From the NCBI GenBank assembly GCA_026418015.1, contig JAOACE010000016.1:1-64000 (forward strand): a stretch of 64,000 nt of DNA. Reading direction: 5' to 3'. The translations under genes were made by a program, and so were the position numbers. The DNA comes from Leptospiraceae bacterium (GTDB lineage Bacteria > Spirochaetota > Leptospiria > Leptospirales > Leptonemataceae). Shown here piece by piece: positions 18,503 through 31,837 of this stretch. Each line of letters starts with the position of its first letter. Position 1 is the stretch's first letter. The notes under the pieces are model-generated. The model did not search any database. It saw nothing but the letters and a program-made list of their open reading frames with translations, and was not told where the DNA came from.

Positions 18503-21500
18503 ATGGCATTAAAAAAAGAAAAAACATTCGAAGCAATTAAAATTATGTTAGCAAGTCCCGATCGAATTCGGGAATGGTCCTACGGAGAAGTAAAAAAAGC
18601 AGAAACTATTAATTACAGAACTTTAAGACCAGAACGCGAAGGATTGTTTTGCGAAAAAATATTTGGAACAACGAGAGATTGGGAATGTTTTTGTGGTAAG
18701 TTTAAATCTGTAAGATACAAAGGGGTGATTTGTGATAGATGTGGTGTAGAAGTTACCCACAGTAAAGTAAGAAGAGAAAGAATGGGACATATTGAACTTG
18801 CAACACCAGTGGCCCATATATGGTATTATAGAAATGTGCCAAGTAGAATTGGATTATTACTCAACAAAAACGTCAACGAAATTAAAAGTATTTTGAATTA
18901 CGAAAGGTATGTAGTAATCGATCCTGCGGATTCTGACAAAGAAGTTGGCGAATTAATCACAGAAGATGAATACAACGAATATTTAGACGAATACGGTGAA
19001 AAATTTGTCGCGATGATTGGAGCAGAAGCTCTAAAAGAATTATTGAGTAGAATCAACATCGAAGAAGAAATTCACGAAATACGAAGTCAATTATCCGTAG
19101 AGCAAAATAAGGCATCGGATCAAAAATTGTTAAAACGTTTGGAAATTTTAGAATCATTAAAAGAATCTGGAAATAGACCAGAATGGATGATTTTAGAAGT
19201 AATTCCCGTTATACCACCAGAATTAAGACCGATGGTTCAGTTAGAAGGTGGTAGGTTTGCATCTTCGGATTTAAATGACTTATACAGAAGAGTTATAAAC
19301 AGAAACAATCGTTTAAAACGTTTACAACAATTAAGAGCACCAGAAATCATCGTAAAAAACGAAAAACGAATGCTCCAAGAAGCGGTTGATTCTTTGTTCG
19401 ATAATACTAAACGTGGCAAACAAGGTGTAGTAAAAGGTAAAGGAAATCGACCTCTAAAATCTCTTTCTGACATGCTAAAAGGAAAGCAAGGTAGGTTTAG
19501 ACAAAATTTATTAGGTAAACGGGTAGATTATTCTGGTCGTTCTGTTATAGTGATTGGACCTAATTTAAAATTACACGAAATGGGACTACCAAGAAAAATG
19601 GCATTAGAATTATTCAAGCCATTTATTTTAAGAAGATTGCTAGAACTCGACATTGTCCCAAACATCAAAACAGCAAGAAAAAAGGTAGAAGAAGAATCTC
19701 CCGAAGCAAACGAAGCTTTAGAATATGTAATTAAAGAACATCCTGTATTATTGAACAGAGCACCTACTTTACATAGGTTAGGTATACAAGCATTTTTACC
19801 AGTAATCGTAGAAGGTAAAGCAATTCAATTACATCCATTGGTATGTCATGCCTTTAATGCAGATTTTGATGGTGATCAAATGGCAGTACACGTACCATTA
19901 TCTGCAAGGGCACAGTTGGAGTCTTGGATGTTGATGTTGTCTTCCCATAATATATTAAACCCTGCAAATGGTCAACCAATTGTATTTCCTACCCAAGATA
20001 TGGTGCTGGGACTTTATTTCTTAACATCGAAATTAGAAGGTGATGTAGGCGAAGGTAAAAGTTTTTCTTCGTTAGAGGAGATATTGTATGCTGTCGATAA
20101 AAAGGTTGTAGGATTACGTGCAGAAATTCGCGTTCTAATAGATGATAAAATTATTAGGACAACACCAGGAAGGGTAATATTCAATTCTATTTTGCCCAAA
20201 GGTTATCCATTTGTTAACAACCCAATTACAGATAAAGAAGCAATCCGTATTATTGCTGATGTTTATTCGAATTATAGTGCAATAGATACTGTCGAAATGT
20301 TGGAAAAATTCAAAGAATTAGGTTTCTATTATTCTACAAGATTTGCACCTTCTATTTCTATTTCGGATATCAAAGTTCCTAAGAAAAAGTATGAATTAGT
20401 CAAAAAAGCGAACGAAGAAGTAGAAAAGGTTACTAAAGATTTTCATAATGGAATTATCACCGACGAAGAAAGATATAAAAAAGTGATCGAAATTTGGGAT
20501 AAAACTAACGAAGAAGTTCTTAAAGCGGTTTTCGAAGAGTTAAAGTATGATCAAAAAGGATTTAATCCCGTCTATGCAATGGCGGAATCAGGAGCTCGAG
20601 GTTCTAAACAACAAATTCGTCAGCTTGCAGGAATGCGTGGGTTAATGGCAAAACCATCTGGAGAAATTATTGAATTGCCCATTCGTGCTAATTTTAAAGA
20701 AGGATTAAGCATATTGGAATTTTTTATTTCTACACACGGTGCAAGAAAAGGGTTAGCAGATACGGCATTAAAAACCGCAGATGCTGGATATTTAACAAGA
20801 AGGTTAGTAGATATTGCTCAGGATGTAATTGTTACAGAAGAAGATTGTGGAACGAAACAAGGTCTATGGATTGGACCAGTAAAAGATAGAGATAAAGTCG
20901 TTGTCTCTTTGGGCGATAGATGTTTTGGAAGGATATTAGCAAAAGATGTTCAAGATCCTGTAACTGGCGAAGTGGTGATTAAAGCAGGTACAATGATTTC
21001 TAAAGAAATTGGCAAAAAAATTGATTCTTTGGGAATTGAAAAAATCTTTATAAGATCAGTTTTAACTTGTGAATCCCGAAGAGGAATTTGCGCAAGGTGT
21101 TATGGATTAGACTTAGCAAGATTGAAACTTGTAGAAATGGGCGAAGCAGTAGGAATTATCGCTGCTCAATCTATTGGACAACCTGGTACACAGCTAACAA
21201 TGCGAACATTCCATGTGGGTGGTATTGCAACAAACGTAGAGAGGGGCGAAAACGAACATCGCGCACCTGATGATTGTATAATTTTAAACATTCAAGGAAC
21301 AATTGTTAAGAATAGAGATAATAAACGATTGTTAGCAACAAGAGGATCAGTTGAGCTTAAAAAGATTTGGTTTAAATATCCGTTGAATCAGTTAAAGGGC
21401 ATATCTGTAAAAAATGGCGAAAAAATTATCCATGGTCAGCAAATTGCAGATGAATATTACGACAATAACAATGAACTAAAGCGAGGACTAGTTTCTGATG

Positions 21501-22837
21501 CAAAGGGTATTGCAACAATTGATGAAGAAAGAAGCTTATTTTATATTGTAGACGAAAATATCATTACGATAAACTTAAAAGTTGGTAGCGAAATTTATGT
21601 AGAAGAAAATCAATTCTACAAAAAAAATGATCTAATAGCAAGGTTTGATTCCGTAAATGATATAATCATTACAGATAGTGATGGCGAGGTTGAATTTAAT
21701 GATATATCAATCAACGAAAACCTCAAAAAAGATGAGCAAGGTAATTTTAGAATCTACGAAGTAAGAGGTAAAAAATTAAACCCAACTATAATTATTAGAA
21801 TCGATAATAAAAACTTTAAAGAATATCCAGTTCCTGTTGGAGCTATCTTACTAGTAAAAGAGAACGATAAAGTCAAAGCAGGAGATGTATTGTTTAAAGT
21901 TGCAACATCGAAGGAAATTAAAACACGAGATATTACTGGTGGTTTGCCACGTGTTGAAGAATTATTTGAAGCAAGAGTTCCTAAAAAATCAGCCTTCTTA
22001 GCACCAATTACTGGATATGTTAAGGACAAAAATGAAGTAATTAAAGACAAAAGGATCATTTATATAATACCTCTCGAAATAACAGAGAATATGTCCGAAA
22101 AAATCATTGATCTCGAAGGTTCGGATGAGCTCTTCGAAGAAATGGAAAAACAAGAATATCAAGACTATAATGTTTTTGACGAGATAGATAAAACAACACC
22201 GTTAGTCTATAAAATTGCAATTCCAAGACAAATACGAATCTTGGTAAGAGATGGAGATCAAGTAAAAAAAGGCGAACCAATTACCGAAGGACAGTTAAAT
22301 CCTCATGATATACTCAGAATTAAAGGATTAGATGCTCTACATGAATTTTTGATTCAAGAAATTCAAGAAGTGTATCGATTACAAGGGGTTTTTATCAACG
22401 ATAAACATCTAGAAATCATCATACGTCAAATGCTTAGAAAAGTAGAGATAACAGATCCAGGTGATACAAATTTTGTTCTACATCAACAAGTAGATAAATT
22501 TAAAGTAATCGAAGAAAATAAACGTGTTAGAGAACAAGGTGGAGTTGAATGTAAATTTAGACCGATTCTTCTTGGTGTGACTAAAGCTTCTTTAACTACG
22601 GAATCATTCTTATCGGCGGCAAGTTTCCAAGAAACAACAAGAGTTCTAACAGAAGCAGCAATAAAAGGAAAAGTAGATGAATTAGTCGGTTTAAAAGAAA
22701 ATGTAATCGTCGGTCACCTAATCCCTGCTGGTACAGGTCTAAAAAGATATAGGGATATAGAAATTTTCTACGAAGAATATGGAGATATACAAAAAGCATA
22801 TAAGCAAAAGTTAGAATTACAAAGCAAAGAAGAGTAA
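18503..22837 (+). CDS. rpoC: DNA-directed RNA polymerase subunit beta'
   Basis: Catalytic beta' subunit, 1444 residues. It has the N-terminal zinc ribbon ([20 protein letters not shown], near 72-92), the magnesium-binding catalytic loop [14 protein letters not shown] near 455, the bridge/trigger helix region [15 protein letters not shown] and GMRGLMA, and a second zinc site [13 protein letters not shown] near 857. The end includes the conserved [20 protein letters not shown]. The length fits species without the large Gram-negative insertion set. It is translationally close to rpoB. Confidence 0.99.
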   Translation: MALKKEKTFEAIKIMLASPDRIREWSYGEVKKAETINYRTLRPEREGLFCEKIFGTTRDWECFCGKFKSVRYKGVICDRCGVEVTHSKVRRERMGHIELATPVAHIWYYRNVPSRIGLLLNKNVNEIKSILNYERYVVIDPADSDKEVGELITEDEYNEYLDEYGEKFVAMIGAEALKELLSRINIEEEIHEIRSQLSVEQNKASDQKLLKRLEILESLKESGNRPEWMILEVIPVIPPELRPMVQLEGGRFASSDLNDLYRRVINRNNRLKRLQQLRAPEIIVKNEKRMLQEAVDSLFDNTKRGKQGVVKGKGNRPLKSLSDMLKGKQGRFRQNLLGKRVDYSGRSVIVIGPNLKLHEMGLPRKMALELFKPFILRRLLELDIVPNIKTARKKVEEESPEANEALEYVIKEHPVLLNRAPTLHRLGIQAFLPVIVEGKAIQLHPLVCHAFNADFDGDQMAVHVPLSARAQLESWMLMLSSHNILNPANGQPIVFPTQDMVLGLYFLTSKLEGDVGEGKSFSSLEEILYAVDKKVVGLRAEIRVLIDDKIIRTTPGRVIFNSILPKGYPFVNNPITDKEAIRIIADVYSNYSAIDTVEMLEKFKELGFYYSTRFAPSISISDIKVPKKKYELVKKANEEVEKVTKDFHNGIITDEERYKKVIEIWDKTNEEVLKAVFEELKYDQKGFNPVYAMAESGARGSKQQIRQLAGMRGLMAKPSGEIIELPIRANFKEGLSILEFFISTHGARKGLADTALKTADAGYLTRRLVDIAQDVIVTEEDCGTKQGLWIGPVKDRDKVVVSLGDRCFGRILAKDVQDPVTGEVVIKAGTMISKEIGKKIDSLGIEKIFIRSVLTCESRRGICARCYGLDLARLKLVEMGEAVGIIAAQSIGQPGTQLTMRTFHVGGIATNVERGENEHRAPDDCIILNIQGTIVKNRDNKRLLATRGSVELKKIWFKYPLNQLKGISVKNGEKIIHGQQIADEYYDNNNELKRGLVSDAKGIATIDEERSLFYIVDENIITINLKVGSEIYVEENQFYKKNDLIARFDSVNDIIITDSDGEVEFNDISINENLKKDEQGNFRIYEVRGKKLNPTIIIRIDNKNFKEYPVPVGAILLVKENDKVKAGDVLFKVATSKEIKTRDITGGLPRVEELFEARVPKKSAFLAPITGYVKDKNEVIKDKRIIYIIPLEITENMSEKIIDLEGSDELFEEMEKQEYQDYNVFDEIDKTTPLVYKIAIPRQIRILVRDGDQVKKGEPITEGQLNPHDILRIKGLDALHEFLIQEIQEVYRLQGVFINDKHLEIIIRQMLRKVEITDPGDTNFVLHQQVDKFKVIEENKRVREQGGVECKFRPILLGVTKASLTTESFLSAASFQETTRVLTEAAIKGKVDELVGLKENVIVGHLIPAGTGLKRYRDIEIFYEEYGDIQKAYKQKLELQSKEE

Positions 22838-22910
22838 AAAGTAATTTTAACTTGATCCATATATGTTTTAAAATTTTATGGTTATTCCAATTACTAAAAT
22901 GGAATTTAAA

Positions 22911-22916
22911 TATAAT
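22911..22916 (+). promoter_or_regulatory. Putative -10 element before rpsL
   Basis: A consensus TATAAT at 22911-22916 would start transcription near 22923, 20 bases before rpsL. An inverted repeat ATTCCA (22884-22889) / TGGAAT (22900-22905) lies just upstream where a -35 or operator would be; no TTGACA-like box is present. The 105-bp gap after rpoC is long for this cluster, which supports an internal promoter. Confidence 0.4.
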
Positions 22917-22942
22917 TTATAAATAATACGTAGGATTGAAGT

Positions 22943-23808
<866 letters not shown>

Positions 23809-23838
23809 AATTATCAATAATTTTATTGGGAGAAAAGT

Positions 23839-25938
23839 ATGCCAAGAGAAATACCATTAGATCGTTATAGAAACATAGGAATCATGGCTCATATTGATGC
23901 GGGTAAAACAACTACAACAGAACGCATCTTGTATTATACGGGAAAAACGTATAAAATTGGAGAGGTACACGAAGGTACCACAGAAATGGACTGGATGGAA
24001 CAAGAAAAAGAACGTGGTATTACTATTACATCTGCAGCTACAACTACGTTCTGGAATGGAATGGAAAAGCAGTTTAAACCCCATCGAATCAATATTATCG
24101 ATACACCAGGGCACGTAGATTTTACCGTAGAGGTAGAACGTTCTTTAAGAGTATTGGATGGTGCAATTGCTGTTTATGATGGTGTTGCAGGGGTTGAACC
24201 TCAAACAGAAACCGTTTGGCGGCAAGCAGATAAATACAATGTTCCGCGAATCTGTTTTATCAACAAACTTGATAGAATGGGAGCTGACTTTTTCTTCTGT
24301 GTTAACAGTATTAAAGAACGATTAGGTGCAAATGCAGTTCCAATCCAGTTACCCATTGGATCAGAAGCGGATTTTAAAGGTATAGTTGATTTAATTAACA
24401 ACAGAGCAATTATTTGGACAGGTGATGAATTAGGAGCAAAGTTTGAATTCCAACCAATACCTGATGATTTAAAAGATTTAGCAGAAGAATATCGTTCTAA
24501 ATTAGTAGAATCAGCTGTTGAATGCGATGACCAATTATTGGAAAAGTACTTAAATGATGGCGAAATCTCAGTAGAAGAATTAAAAAGAGCAATCCGTAAA
24601 GGTACACTAGAAAAAAAATTGTTCCCAGTATTATGTGGTGCTGCTTTTAAAAATAAAGGTGTCCAACCACTTCTAGATGCTGTTGTGGATTTTCTACCTT
24701 CTCCTATTGATATTGCACACGTAAGAGGAATCGATCCAAATACTGGGGAAGAAATCGAACGAAAAACCGACGATAATGAACCATTTTCTGCATTAGCATT
24801 TAAAATCATGTCCGATCCTTATGTAGGTAAATTGACGTTTTTTAGAGTTTATTCTGGAACATTAAAAAAAGGATCGTATATATATAATTCTACAAAAGGA
24901 AAAAAAGAAAGAATTGGACGTTTGTTGTTGATGCACGCAAACCAACGCGAAGAGATTGATGAAGTAAATGCAGGTGATATTGCAGCAGCAGTGGGGTTAA
25001 AAGATACAACTACTGGTGATACATTGTGCGACGAAAATAAACCTATCGTATTAGAAAGCATGACATTCCCAGAACCAGTAATTGATCTAGCAATTGAGCC
25101 ATTAACAAGAGCGGATCAAGATAAATTAGGAACAGCTCTAATGAAGTTAGCAGAAGAGGATCCTACGTTTAGAGTAAAAACAGATCACGAGACAGGACAA
25201 ACAATTATCTCTGGAATGGGCGAATTACATTTAGAGATTATTGTAGATAGGTTAAAAAGAGAATTCAAAGTCGAAGCAAACGTTGGTAAACCACAAGTAG
25301 CATACAGAGAAACAATTACAGGTTCAGCAGAAGTAGAAGGAAAATATATAAAACAAACTGGTGGTCGTGGTCAGTATGGACATGTTTGGATTCGCGTAAA
25401 ACCGAATGAACCAGGTAAAGGTTATCAATTTATCAACTCTATTGTAGGTGGTGTTATTCCAAAAGAATACATTCCTGCTGTTGATAAAGGAATACAAGAA
25501 GCAATGCAAACTGGTGTATTAGCTGGATACCCAGTTGTTGACATAAGTGTTGAATTGTTTGATGGTTCTTACCACGAAGTTGACTCTTCAGAAATGGCAT
25601 TTAAAATTGCAGCTTCTATGGCATTTAAAGATGCATGTAAAAAAGCAAACCCTGTTCTACTCGAACCAATTATGGATGTAGAAGTCGTTACACCAGAAGA
25701 TTATATGGGTGATGTTGTAGGTGATTTAAACAGAAGAAGAGGAAGAATTTTATCTATGGATCAAAGAGGAAATGCAAGGGTAATAAAAGCAGAAGTACCT
25801 TTGGCAGAGATGTTTGGTTATGCAACAGATTTAAGAAGTTTTACCCAAGGTAGAGCTTCTTACACAATGAAGTTTAAACATTACGAGCAAGTTCCAGCAA
25901 ATATTGCAAATGAGATCATTGCAAAAGTATCTGTGTAA
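23839..25938 (+). CDS. fusA: Elongation factor G
   Basis: Translocase GTPase, 699 residues. G1 is [15 protein letters not shown], the switch includes [15 protein letters not shown]3 is DTPGHVDF and G4 NKLD. Domains II to V follow, with the domain IV region [11 protein letters not shown] near 515. The length is standard. The last codons, Lys-Val-Ser-Val-stop, form part of a terminator hairpin (25926-25954), so the gene end and the termination signal overlap. Confidence 0.99.
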   Translation: MPREIPLDRYRNIGIMAHIDAGKTTTTERILYYTGKTYKIGEVHEGTTEMDWMEQEKERGITITSAATTTFWNGMEKQFKPHRINIIDTPGHVDFTVEVERSLRVLDGAIAVYDGVAGVEPQTETVWRQADKYNVPRICFINKLDRMGADFFFCVNSIKERLGANAVPIQLPIGSEADFKGIVDLINNRAIIWTGDELGAKFEFQPIPDDLKDLAEEYRSKLVESAVECDDQLLEKYLNDGEISVEELKRAIRKGTLEKKLFPVLCGAAFKNKGVQPLLDAVVDFLPSPIDIAHVRGIDPNTGEEIERKTDDNEPFSALAFKIMSDPYVGKLTFFRVYSGTLKKGSYIYNSTKGKKERIGRLLLMHANQREEIDEVNAGDIAAAVGLKDTTTGDTLCDENKPIVLESMTFPEPVIDLAIEPLTRADQDKLGTALMKLAEEDPTFRVKTDHETGQTIISGMGELHLEIIVDRLKREFKVEANVGKPQVAYRETITGSAEVEGKYIKQTGGRGQYGHVWIRVKPNEPGKGYQFINSIVGGVIPKEYIPAVDKGIQEAMQTGVLAGYPVVDISVELFDGSYHEVDSSEMAFKIAASMAFKDACKKANPVLLEPIMDVEVVTPEDYMGDVVGDLNRRRGRILSMDQRGNARVIKAEVPLAEMFGYATDLRSFTQGRASYTMKFKHYEQVPANIANEIIAKVSV

Positions 25939-25954
25939 AACAGATACTTTTTTT
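25926..25954 (+). terminator. Intrinsic terminator overlapping the fusA stop codon
   Basis: AGTATCTGT (25926-25934) pairs with ACAGATACT (25940-25948) and is followed by TTTTTT. The fusA stop TAA (25936-25938) lies in the five-base loop. The perfect nine-pair stem and U tract make a strong intrinsic terminator, so tuf and the genes after it probably also rely on another promoter or on readthrough. Confidence 0.75.
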
Positions 25955-25970
25955 AATTTTTTACGTAATT

Positions 25971-25986
25971 TACTTAAAATTAAGTA
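25971..25986. promoter_or_regulatory. Palindrome in the fusA-tuf gap
   Basis: TACTTAA-AA-TTAAGTA is a perfect 16-base inverted repeat midway between the fusA terminator and tuf. It could be an operator or a weak hairpin. No convincing promoter with both elements was found in the remaining 85 bp, so its role is open. Confidence 0.3.
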
Positions 25987-26069
25987 GACATAAAAACAGA
26001 TTAAAAAAAATTAACTATCTCAACATTGCAATAAAAAAGTAAAAAAAATTTATAAAAAAGGGTAAAGTT

Positions 26070-27272
26070 ATGGCAAAAGAAAAATTTGATAGATCGAAAC
26101 CACATTTAAACATAGGAACAATAGGCCATGTTGACCATGGTAAAACAACATTAACAGCAGCTATTACTCATGTATTAGCTAAGTACAAAGGTGGAAGAAA
26201 TAAACCAGTAAAGTATGATGAAATTGATAATGCACCAGAAGAGAAAGAAAGAGGTATTACAATTGCAACATCTCATCAAGAGTACGAAACAGAAAAAAGA
26301 CACTATGCACATGTTGACTGTCCAGGTCACGCTGACTATGTGAAAAACATGATTACTGGTGCAGCTCAAATGGATGCTGCTATATTGGTTGTGTCAGCAG
26401 TAGATGGACCAATGCCTCAAACACGTGAGCATATCTTGTTAGCAAGACAAGTTGGTGTTCCATATATTGTAGTTTTCTTGAATAAAGTCGACGCGTTGGC
26501 ACCAGATGAAAGAGAAGAAATGGTAGAATTAGTAAAAGAAGAAGTAAAAGATCTATTAGTAAAATATGGTTTTCCAGCAGATACTCCAATGATAGCAGGT
26601 TCTGCTTTAAAAGCCCTCGAAGGTGATCCCTCCGAAATTGGAGAGCAAGCAATATTAAAGTTAATGGAAACTGTGGACAATTATGTTCCAGAGCCCAAAA
26701 GAGATATCGATAAGCCATTCTTAATGCCTGTTGAAGACGTATTCTCTATTACAGGTCGTGGTACAGTTGCAACAGGAAGAGTAGAAACTGGTAAACTAAA
26801 CATAAACGATGAAGTTGAAATTGTAGGTTTAAGACCCACTCAAAAAACAGTTGTAACTGGTATAGAAATGTTTAGAAAACAACTCGATTATGCTCAAGCG
26901 GGAGATAACATTGGAGCATTGTTAAGAGGTCTTAAAAAAGAAGATGTAGAAAGAGGACAAGTTTTGGCAAAACCTGGTACGATTACACCACACAAAAAAT
27001 TCAAAGCAGAAGTTTATGTATTAAAGAAAGAAGAAGGTGGAAGGCATACACCATTCCAAAACAACTATCGTCCACAATTCTATTTTAGAACAACGGATGT
27101 GACTGGAACAATCAAATTACCAGAGGGTGTAGCAGTTGTAATGCCTGGTGATAATGTAAACTTAGAAGTAGAATTGATCTACCCAATTGCTATGGATAAA
27201 GGTTTAAGATTTGCTATTAGAGAAGGTGGTAGAACTGTTGGATCTGGTGTTGTAACAGAGATTATTGAATAA
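26070..27272 (+). CDS. tuf: Elongation factor Tu
   Basis: Delivers aminoacyl-tRNA to the ribosome; 400 residues. G1 is [10 protein letters not shown], the switch I segment contains [17 protein letters not shown]3 is DCPGHADY and G4 is NKVD. Domain II and III residues ([32 protein letters not shown]) are intact. AAAGGG precedes ATG 26070. It heads directly into the S10 cluster, 18 bp before rpsJ. Confidence 0.99.
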   Translation: MAKEKFDRSKPHLNIGTIGHVDHGKTTLTAAITHVLAKYKGGRNKPVKYDEIDNAPEEKERGITIATSHQEYETEKRHYAHVDCPGHADYVKNMITGAAQMDAAILVVSAVDGPMPQTREHILLARQVGVPYIVVFLNKVDALAPDEREEMVELVKEEVKDLLVKYGFPADTPMIAGSALKALEGDPSEIGEQAILKLMETVDNYVPEPKRDIDKPFLMPVEDVFSITGRGTVATGRVETGKLNINDEVEIVGLRPTQKTVVTGIEMFRKQLDYAQAGDNIGALLRGLKKEDVERGQVLAKPGTITPHKKFKAEVYVLKKEEGGRHTPFQNNYRPQFYFRTTDVTGTIKLPEGVAVVMPGDNVNLEVELIYPIAMDKGLRFAIREGGRTVGSGVVTEIIE

Positions 27273-27290
27273 CAATAAAAGGAAAGGGGA

Positions 27291-27617
27291 ATGGAAACAA
27301 AATCTAGAAGAATAAGAATTAAATTAAAATCTTTTGATCACAAATTAATAGATAAAGCTGCACTTGACATTGTTACAGCAGCAAAAAGGAATGGAGCCAA
27401 AGTTTCTGGACCCATTCCTCTTCCTACATCGATAGAGCGATTTACTGTGTTACGTTCTGTGCATGTGAATAAAAAATCAAGAGAACAATTCGAGATAAGA
27501 ACACATAAAAGATTAATCGACATAATTGATCCTAATGAACAAGTAACAGAAGCATTGAGTAAATTAAAGTTACCTGCTGGTGTACAGGCACAAACTTTAA
27601 AAACAAAAAGAAAATAG
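27291..27617 (+). CDS. rpsJ: 30S ribosomal protein S10
   Basis: 30S head protein that also acts in antitermination with NusB. The 108 residues include [15 protein letters not shown] and [17 protein letters not shown]. The site GGAAAGGGG precedes ATG 27291. First gene of the S10 cluster. Confidence 0.98.
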   Translation: METKSRRIRIKLKSFDHKLIDKAALDIVTAAKRNGAKVSGPIPLPTSIERFTVLRSVHVNKKSREQFEIRTHKRLIDIIDPNEQVTEALSKLKLPAGVQAQTLKTKRK

Positions 27618-27631
27618 TTAGGAGAATTAAA

Positions 27632-28252
27632 ATGGCAAAAGGTCTAATTGGAAGAAAAATTGGTATGACAAGAATCTTCGACGAAAATAAGAACGAAACG
27701 CCTGTAACAATAATAGAGTGTGGTCCATGTTATGTATCAGAAATAAGAACAAAAGATAAACATGGATACGATGCAGTACAGTTGGCTTTTTTAAAAACAA
27801 AAGAAAAACATTTAACAAAACCAGAGTTGAATCATTTAAAGAAAAATAATTTACCCCCGTTTAAAATACTAAGAGAATTTAGAGATTTTGGACAAGATGT
27901 TCAAATTGCTCAAGAAATTAATGTATCTATATTTCAAAAGGGACAAATTGTAAAAATCCAAGGAAAAACCAAAGGCAAAGGATTCCAAGGAGTTATAAAG
28001 AGACATGGATTTGGTGGTGGTAGAATGACTCATGGTTCTAAATTCCATCGAGCACCAGGTTCCTTAGGAGCTAGTACTTTCCCATCGGAAGTAGTTAAAG
28101 GTAAAAGAATGCCTGGAAGAATGGGAGCAAATACAGTAACAATAAGAAATTTAGAAATCGTAGATATTGACGAAGAAAATAATCTATTATTCGTTAAAGG
28201 TTCAGTACCAGGACCCAAAAAATCTATTTTAAAAATAGAGGTGTTAAAATGA
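27632..28252 (+). CDS. rplC: 50S ribosomal protein L3
   Basis: Organises the peptidyl-transferase region of 23S rRNA. The 206 residues begin KGLIGRKIGMTRIFDE and contain the loop GFGGGRMTHGSKFHRAPGS. Its stop overlaps the rplD start in an ATGA junction, which implies coupled translation. Confidence 0.98.
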   Translation: MAKGLIGRKIGMTRIFDENKNETPVTIIECGPCYVSEIRTKDKHGYDAVQLAFLKTKEKHLTKPELNHLKKNNLPPFKILREFRDFGQDVQIAQEINVSIFQKGQIVKIQGKTKGKGFQGVIKRHGFGGGRMTHGSKFHRAPGSLGASTFPSEVVKGKRMPGRMGANTVTIRNLEIVDIDEENNLLFVKGSVPGPKKSILKIEVLK

Positions 28253-28911
28253 TTTTAGAAACACTAAGTAAAGAAAGAAAAATCATCCTACTCGACGAAA
28301 ATGGTAATCAAATAGGAACAGAAAGTCTAATAGATGATATAATTATTGAAAATGATAAAATTTCTTTAAGCTTAATACATGAAGTATTAGAAGCTGAACG
28401 ATGGAATAGAAGACAAGGAACAAGAAAAACAAAAACGCGAAGCGAAGTTTCTGGTGGTGGGAAAAAACCATATAGACAAAAAGGAACTGGACATGCACGT
28501 CAAGGTTCAATACGTGCTCCTCAATTTAGAGGCGGTGCAACTGTATTTGGACCTCAACCACAAGACTTTTACAAAAAAATCAACCCAAAAATGAGAAAAG
28601 TTGCTTTAAAACAATTGTTAAACTTGAAAGCAGCACAAAATGCCTTATATAGAATAAAAGCATTCAACTTAAATAACTTTTCTACAAAAACTGTTTACAA
28701 TACATTAAAGAATGCAAATCTAATCCCATCGAATACAATAACTTTGCTATATAATGATGACGAACCTTATTTATTTAAATCTGCAAATAATATTGCATTA
28801 TTAAAGCTTGTATCATCGATTCGACCAACTCTTCCAGAATTATATTTCAACAGTATCTTATTATTTACAGATAAAGCTTATCAAGATTTTATAAATATTT
28901 TAAAAAATTAG
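28249..28911 (+). CDS. rplD: 50S ribosomal protein L4
   Basis: Lines the exit tunnel and, in E. coli, represses the S10 operon. The 220 residues contain the extended tunnel loop KTRSEVSGGGKKPYRQKGTG followed by ARQGSIRAPQFRGGATVFGP. The globular C-terminal part is less conserved but of normal length. Overlaps rplC by four bases. Confidence 0.97.
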   Translation: MILETLSKERKIILLDENGNQIGTESLIDDIIIENDKISLSLIHEVLEAERWNRRQGTRKTKTRSEVSGGGKKPYRQKGTGHARQGSIRAPQFRGGATVFGPQPQDFYKKINPKMRKVALKQLLNLKAAQNALYRIKAFNLNNFSTKTVYNTLKNANLIPSNTITLLYNDDEPYLFKSANNIALLKLVSSIRPTLPELYFNSILLFTDKAYQDFINILKN

Positions 28912-28920
28912 AGGTGTAGT

Positions 28921-29208
28921 ATGGAAATTGATAAAATATTAATCATGCCTTATGTAACAGAAAAAACGGAAATGTTAAACCAAAATTCTAAAAAAGGACA
29001 AGTAGTTGTATTTAAAGTTCATAAAAAAGCGACGAAAACGATGATAAAACAAGCGATCTATGAATTATATAAAGTAAAAGCGATGAAGGTAAACATCATC
29101 AATCAACCATACAGAAAAACAAGGTTTAGAAATATTGTTACAAAAAAACCAGGTTTTAAAAAAGCAATTATAACATTAGAGCCAGGTAAAACAATTAAGT
29201 TTGAATAA
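28921..29208 (+). CDS. rplW: 50S ribosomal protein L23
   Basis: Tunnel-exit protein that docks trigger factor and SRP. The 95 residues begin with ILIMPYVTEKTEML and carry the basic loop NQPYRKTRFRNIVTKKPGFK. Lies nine bases after rplD. Confidence 0.96.
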   Translation: MEIDKILIMPYVTEKTEMLNQNSKKGQVVVFKVHKKATKTMIKQAIYELYKVKAMKVNIINQPYRKTRFRNIVTKKPGFKKAIITLEPGKTIKFE

Positions 29209-29220
29209 AAGAGGTAGAAG

Positions 29221-30057
29221 ATGCCAATAAAAAGATTAAAACCATATACACCAACAACTAGATATCAGACTTATTACGATTTTAGAAATTTAGATAAAGT
29301 TGAACCAAAAAAATCTTTATTACAAGTTTTGAATTATACAGCTGGTCGAAATTCTCAAGGAAGAATAACTGTTTGGCATAGAGGTGGAAGACATAAAAGA
29401 AAATATCGAATCATCGATTTTAAAAGAGATAAATTCGATATAGAAGGAACAGTTGTAAGCATTGAATATGATCCAAATAGAACAGCACATATTGCATTAA
29501 TAAAATATCCCGACGGTGAATATAGATATATAATAGCACCAGATGGTATACAAAAAGGTGATAAGATAATTTCTTCGAATAATGCTCCAATTAGAATTGG
29601 AAATTGTTTACCATTGGAAAAAATACCACCAGGTACAAATATTCATAATATTGAATTACAACCTGGTAAAGGTGGACAATTGTGTAGAGCAGCTGGATCT
29701 TATGCAACATTAGCAGGATTTGATGAAGAATACGCTATAATTAAATTACCTTCTTCTGAATTAAGGAAAGTGTTAAAAACATGTAGAGCTACCATTGGAG
29801 AAGTAAGTGGAAAAGATCACAATTTAGTAGTTTTTGGAAAAGCTGGTCGTAAGCGTTGGATTGGAATAAGACCAACTGTTCGTGGTGTTGCAATGAACCC
29901 AATCGATCACCCACATGGTGGTGGAGAAGGTCGAGGTAAAGGTAACCATCCACAAACTCCTTGGGGACAACCAACATTGGGTTATAAAACAAGAAAGAAA
30001 AGAAAACATACAAATGCTCTAATTATAGAACGAAGAAAATCCAAAAGAAAAAAATAA
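29221..30057 (+). CDS. rplB: 50S ribosomal protein L2
   Basis: Central to subunit association and peptidyl transfer. The 278 residues include [19 protein letters not shown] near 56 and the essential C-terminal segment [19 protein letters not shown], with the conserved His of HPHGGG. Lies 12 bp after rplW. Confidence 0.98.
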   Translation: MPIKRLKPYTPTTRYQTYYDFRNLDKVEPKKSLLQVLNYTAGRNSQGRITVWHRGGRHKRKYRIIDFKRDKFDIEGTVVSIEYDPNRTAHIALIKYPDGEYRYIIAPDGIQKGDKIISSNNAPIRIGNCLPLEKIPPGTNIHNIELQPGKGGQLCRAAGSYATLAGFDEEYAIIKLPSSELRKVLKTCRATIGEVSGKDHNLVVFGKAGRKRWIGIRPTVRGVAMNPIDHPHGGGEGRGKGNHPQTPWGQPTLGYKTRKKRKHTNALIIERRKSKRKK

Positions 30058-30070
30058 TTAGGAGATAAAA

Positions 30071-30349
30071 ATGGCACGTTCATTAAAAAAGGGACCATTT
30101 ATAGATGATCATTTAATGAAAAAGGTCTTAAAAGCTAAAGAAACAAATGACAGAAAACCAATCAAAACATGGTCAAGAAGATCTACAATATTTCCAGAAA
30201 TGATTGGATTAACGTTTTTAGTTCACAATGGAAAAAACTTTATACCAGTATATGTAACAGAACAAATGGTAGGTCATAAATTAGGTGAATTTGCACCAAC
30301 AAGAACTTATAGAGGTCATACCTCAATGGATAAAAAATTAAAAAAATAG
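30071..30349 (+). CDS. rpsS: 30S ribosomal protein S19
   Basis: 30S head protein near the A-site tRNA. The 92 residues start [18 protein letters not shown] and contain [19 protein letters not shown] and [21 protein letters not shown] precedes ATG 30071. Confidence 0.98.
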   Translation: MARSLKKGPFIDDHLMKKVLKAKETNDRKPIKTWSRRSTIFPEMIGLTFLVHNGKNFIPVYVTEQMVGHKLGEFAPTRTYRGHTSMDKKLKK

Positions 30350-30355
30350 TGGGTA

Positions 30356-30694
30356 ATGAATATGGAAGCAAAAGCAGTTTCAAATTTTTTAATGATAAGT
30401 CCTAGAAAATTGCGCTTAGTAGCAGATGAAGTTAGAGGTTATTTAGTAAACGATGCCCTAAGTATTTTGAGAAATATGACCAAAAAAGGCGCAAGATTGC
30501 TAGAAAAAGCAATCATATCTGCAAAAGCAAATTATTTAAATTTAAACCCAAATGCAGATGAAAATAAATTATATATTAAAAAATTATATGTAGATCAAGG
30601 TCCAACATTAAAAAGATTTAGACCAAGAGCACGTGGTAGAGCATTTAGAAGATTAAAAAGAACTAGTAAAATTGTTGTAGTAATATCAGAATAG
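30356..30694 (+). CDS. rplV: 50S ribosomal protein L22
   Basis: Tunnel protein, 112 residues. Conserved blocks are [22 protein letters not shown] and the beta-hairpin with [19 protein letters not shown] start at 30362 (second Met) is also possible; GTGGG lies close to the first ATG and a few bases further from the second. Confidence 0.96.
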   Translation: MNMEAKAVSNFLMISPRKLRLVADEVRGYLVNDALSILRNMTKKGARLLEKAIISAKANYLNLNPNADENKLYIKKLYVDQGPTLKRFRPRARGRAFRRLKRTSKIVVVISE

Positions 30695-30706
30695 AAGGAA
30701 TGAGTT

Positions 30707-31378
30707 ATGGGACAAAAAGTTAATCCAATAGGTTTAAGATTAGGCATAAATAAAACATGGAATTCCCTTTGGTACGAAAACGAAAAATATAAAGATTATT
30801 TGCACGAAGATTTAATCATAAAAGATCATATTAAAAATTCTTATCCAAAAGGTACGATTGTAAATATCTTAATAAAAAGAGTGATGGATAGAATAAATGT
30901 TACAATCGAAACTGTACGACCTGGAATGGTGATTGGAAATAAAGGAACAAAAATAGAAATTATCAAACAAGAACTAAAAGAAAAAATTAACAATCCAAAC
31001 ATAAATATATCTATTAAAGAAAAAAGAAACCCAGAAACAATAGCACAAATTATCGCAGATAATGTAGCTGAACAAATCGAAAAAAGAATGCCATACAAAA
31101 GAGCGATGAAGTCTGCAATTCGAGCTGCAAGAAGAGGTGGTGTAGTCCAAGGAATAAAAGTTATGGTATCTGGGCGTTTGAATGGTGTAGATATGGCAAG
31201 GACAGAATATTATATCGATGGAAGGGTTCCTTTACATACCTTACGTGCTGATATAGATTATGCATTAAGTGAAGCTTTAACAACTTATGGTATCATTGGT
31301 GTTAAAGTTTGGGTTTACAAAGGTGACATTATAGAACCTAAAAAAAATTTTAGTACATTAGAACTAGCAGAAAATTAA
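30707..31378 (+). CDS. rpsC: 30S ribosomal protein S3
   Basis: mRNA entry-site protein with helicase function, 223 residues. It starts [19 protein letters not shown], has a KH domain with [14 protein letters not shown], and the C-terminal domain [25 protein letters not shown] precedes ATG 30707. Confidence 0.98.
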   Translation: MGQKVNPIGLRLGINKTWNSLWYENEKYKDYLHEDLIIKDHIKNSYPKGTIVNILIKRVMDRINVTIETVRPGMVIGNKGTKIEIIKQELKEKINNPNINISIKEKRNPETIAQIIADNVAEQIEKRMPYKRAMKSAIRAARRGGVVQGIKVMVSGRLNGVDMARTEYYIDGRVPLHTLRADIDYALSEALTTYGIIGVKVWVYKGDIIEPKKNFSTLELAEN

Positions 31379-31402
31379 GCCATCGTATGTAGGAGATAAA
31401 AA

Positions 31403-31816
31403 ATGTTGAGTCCAAAAAGAGTAAAATATCGTAAAAGACAAAAAGGACGACTAAAAGGTGTATCATCGAGAGGTAGTCGTGTAGCGTTTGGAGAATACGG
31501 TCTAAAAGCAATTACTGGTGCTAGAATTACAGCTCGACAAATCGAAGCAGCAAGACGAACTATTTCAAGACATATAAAACGTGGTGGAAAATTATGGATT
31601 AGAATCTTCCCAGATTATCCAGTGACAAAAAAACCAGCAGAGACAAGGATGGGTTCAGGTAAAGGAAACCCTGAATACTGGGTAGCTATTGTAAAACCAG
31701 GAAGAATTATGTTCGAAATAAGTGGAATTCCAGAAGAAACAGTAAAAGAAGCATTTCGTTTAGCAAGCCATAAATTGCCAGTAAAAACTGTGGTGGTAAA
31801 AAAAGAAACAATTTAG
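31403..31816 (+). CDS. rplP: 50S ribosomal protein L16
   Basis: Near the A-site tRNA elbow; 137 residues. The start [18 protein letters not shown], the block [21 protein letters not shown] and [19 protein letters not shown] are diagnostic. Uses a TAGGAGAT ribosome site. Confidence 0.98.
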   Translation: MLSPKRVKYRKRQKGRLKGVSSRGSRVAFGEYGLKAITGARITARQIEAARRTISRHIKRGGKLWIRIFPDYPVTKKPAETRMGSGKGNPEYWVAIVKPGRIMFEISGIPEETVKEAFRLASHKLPVKTVVVKKETI

Positions 31817-31837
31817 TCTGTTTAGTGGAGGGAAAAA

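Noticed and set aside
24201-24809. Minus-strand frame of 202 codons inside fusA
   Set aside because: It lies opposite a fully conserved fusA, shows no domain and has no ribosome site; it is a shadow of fusA codon use.
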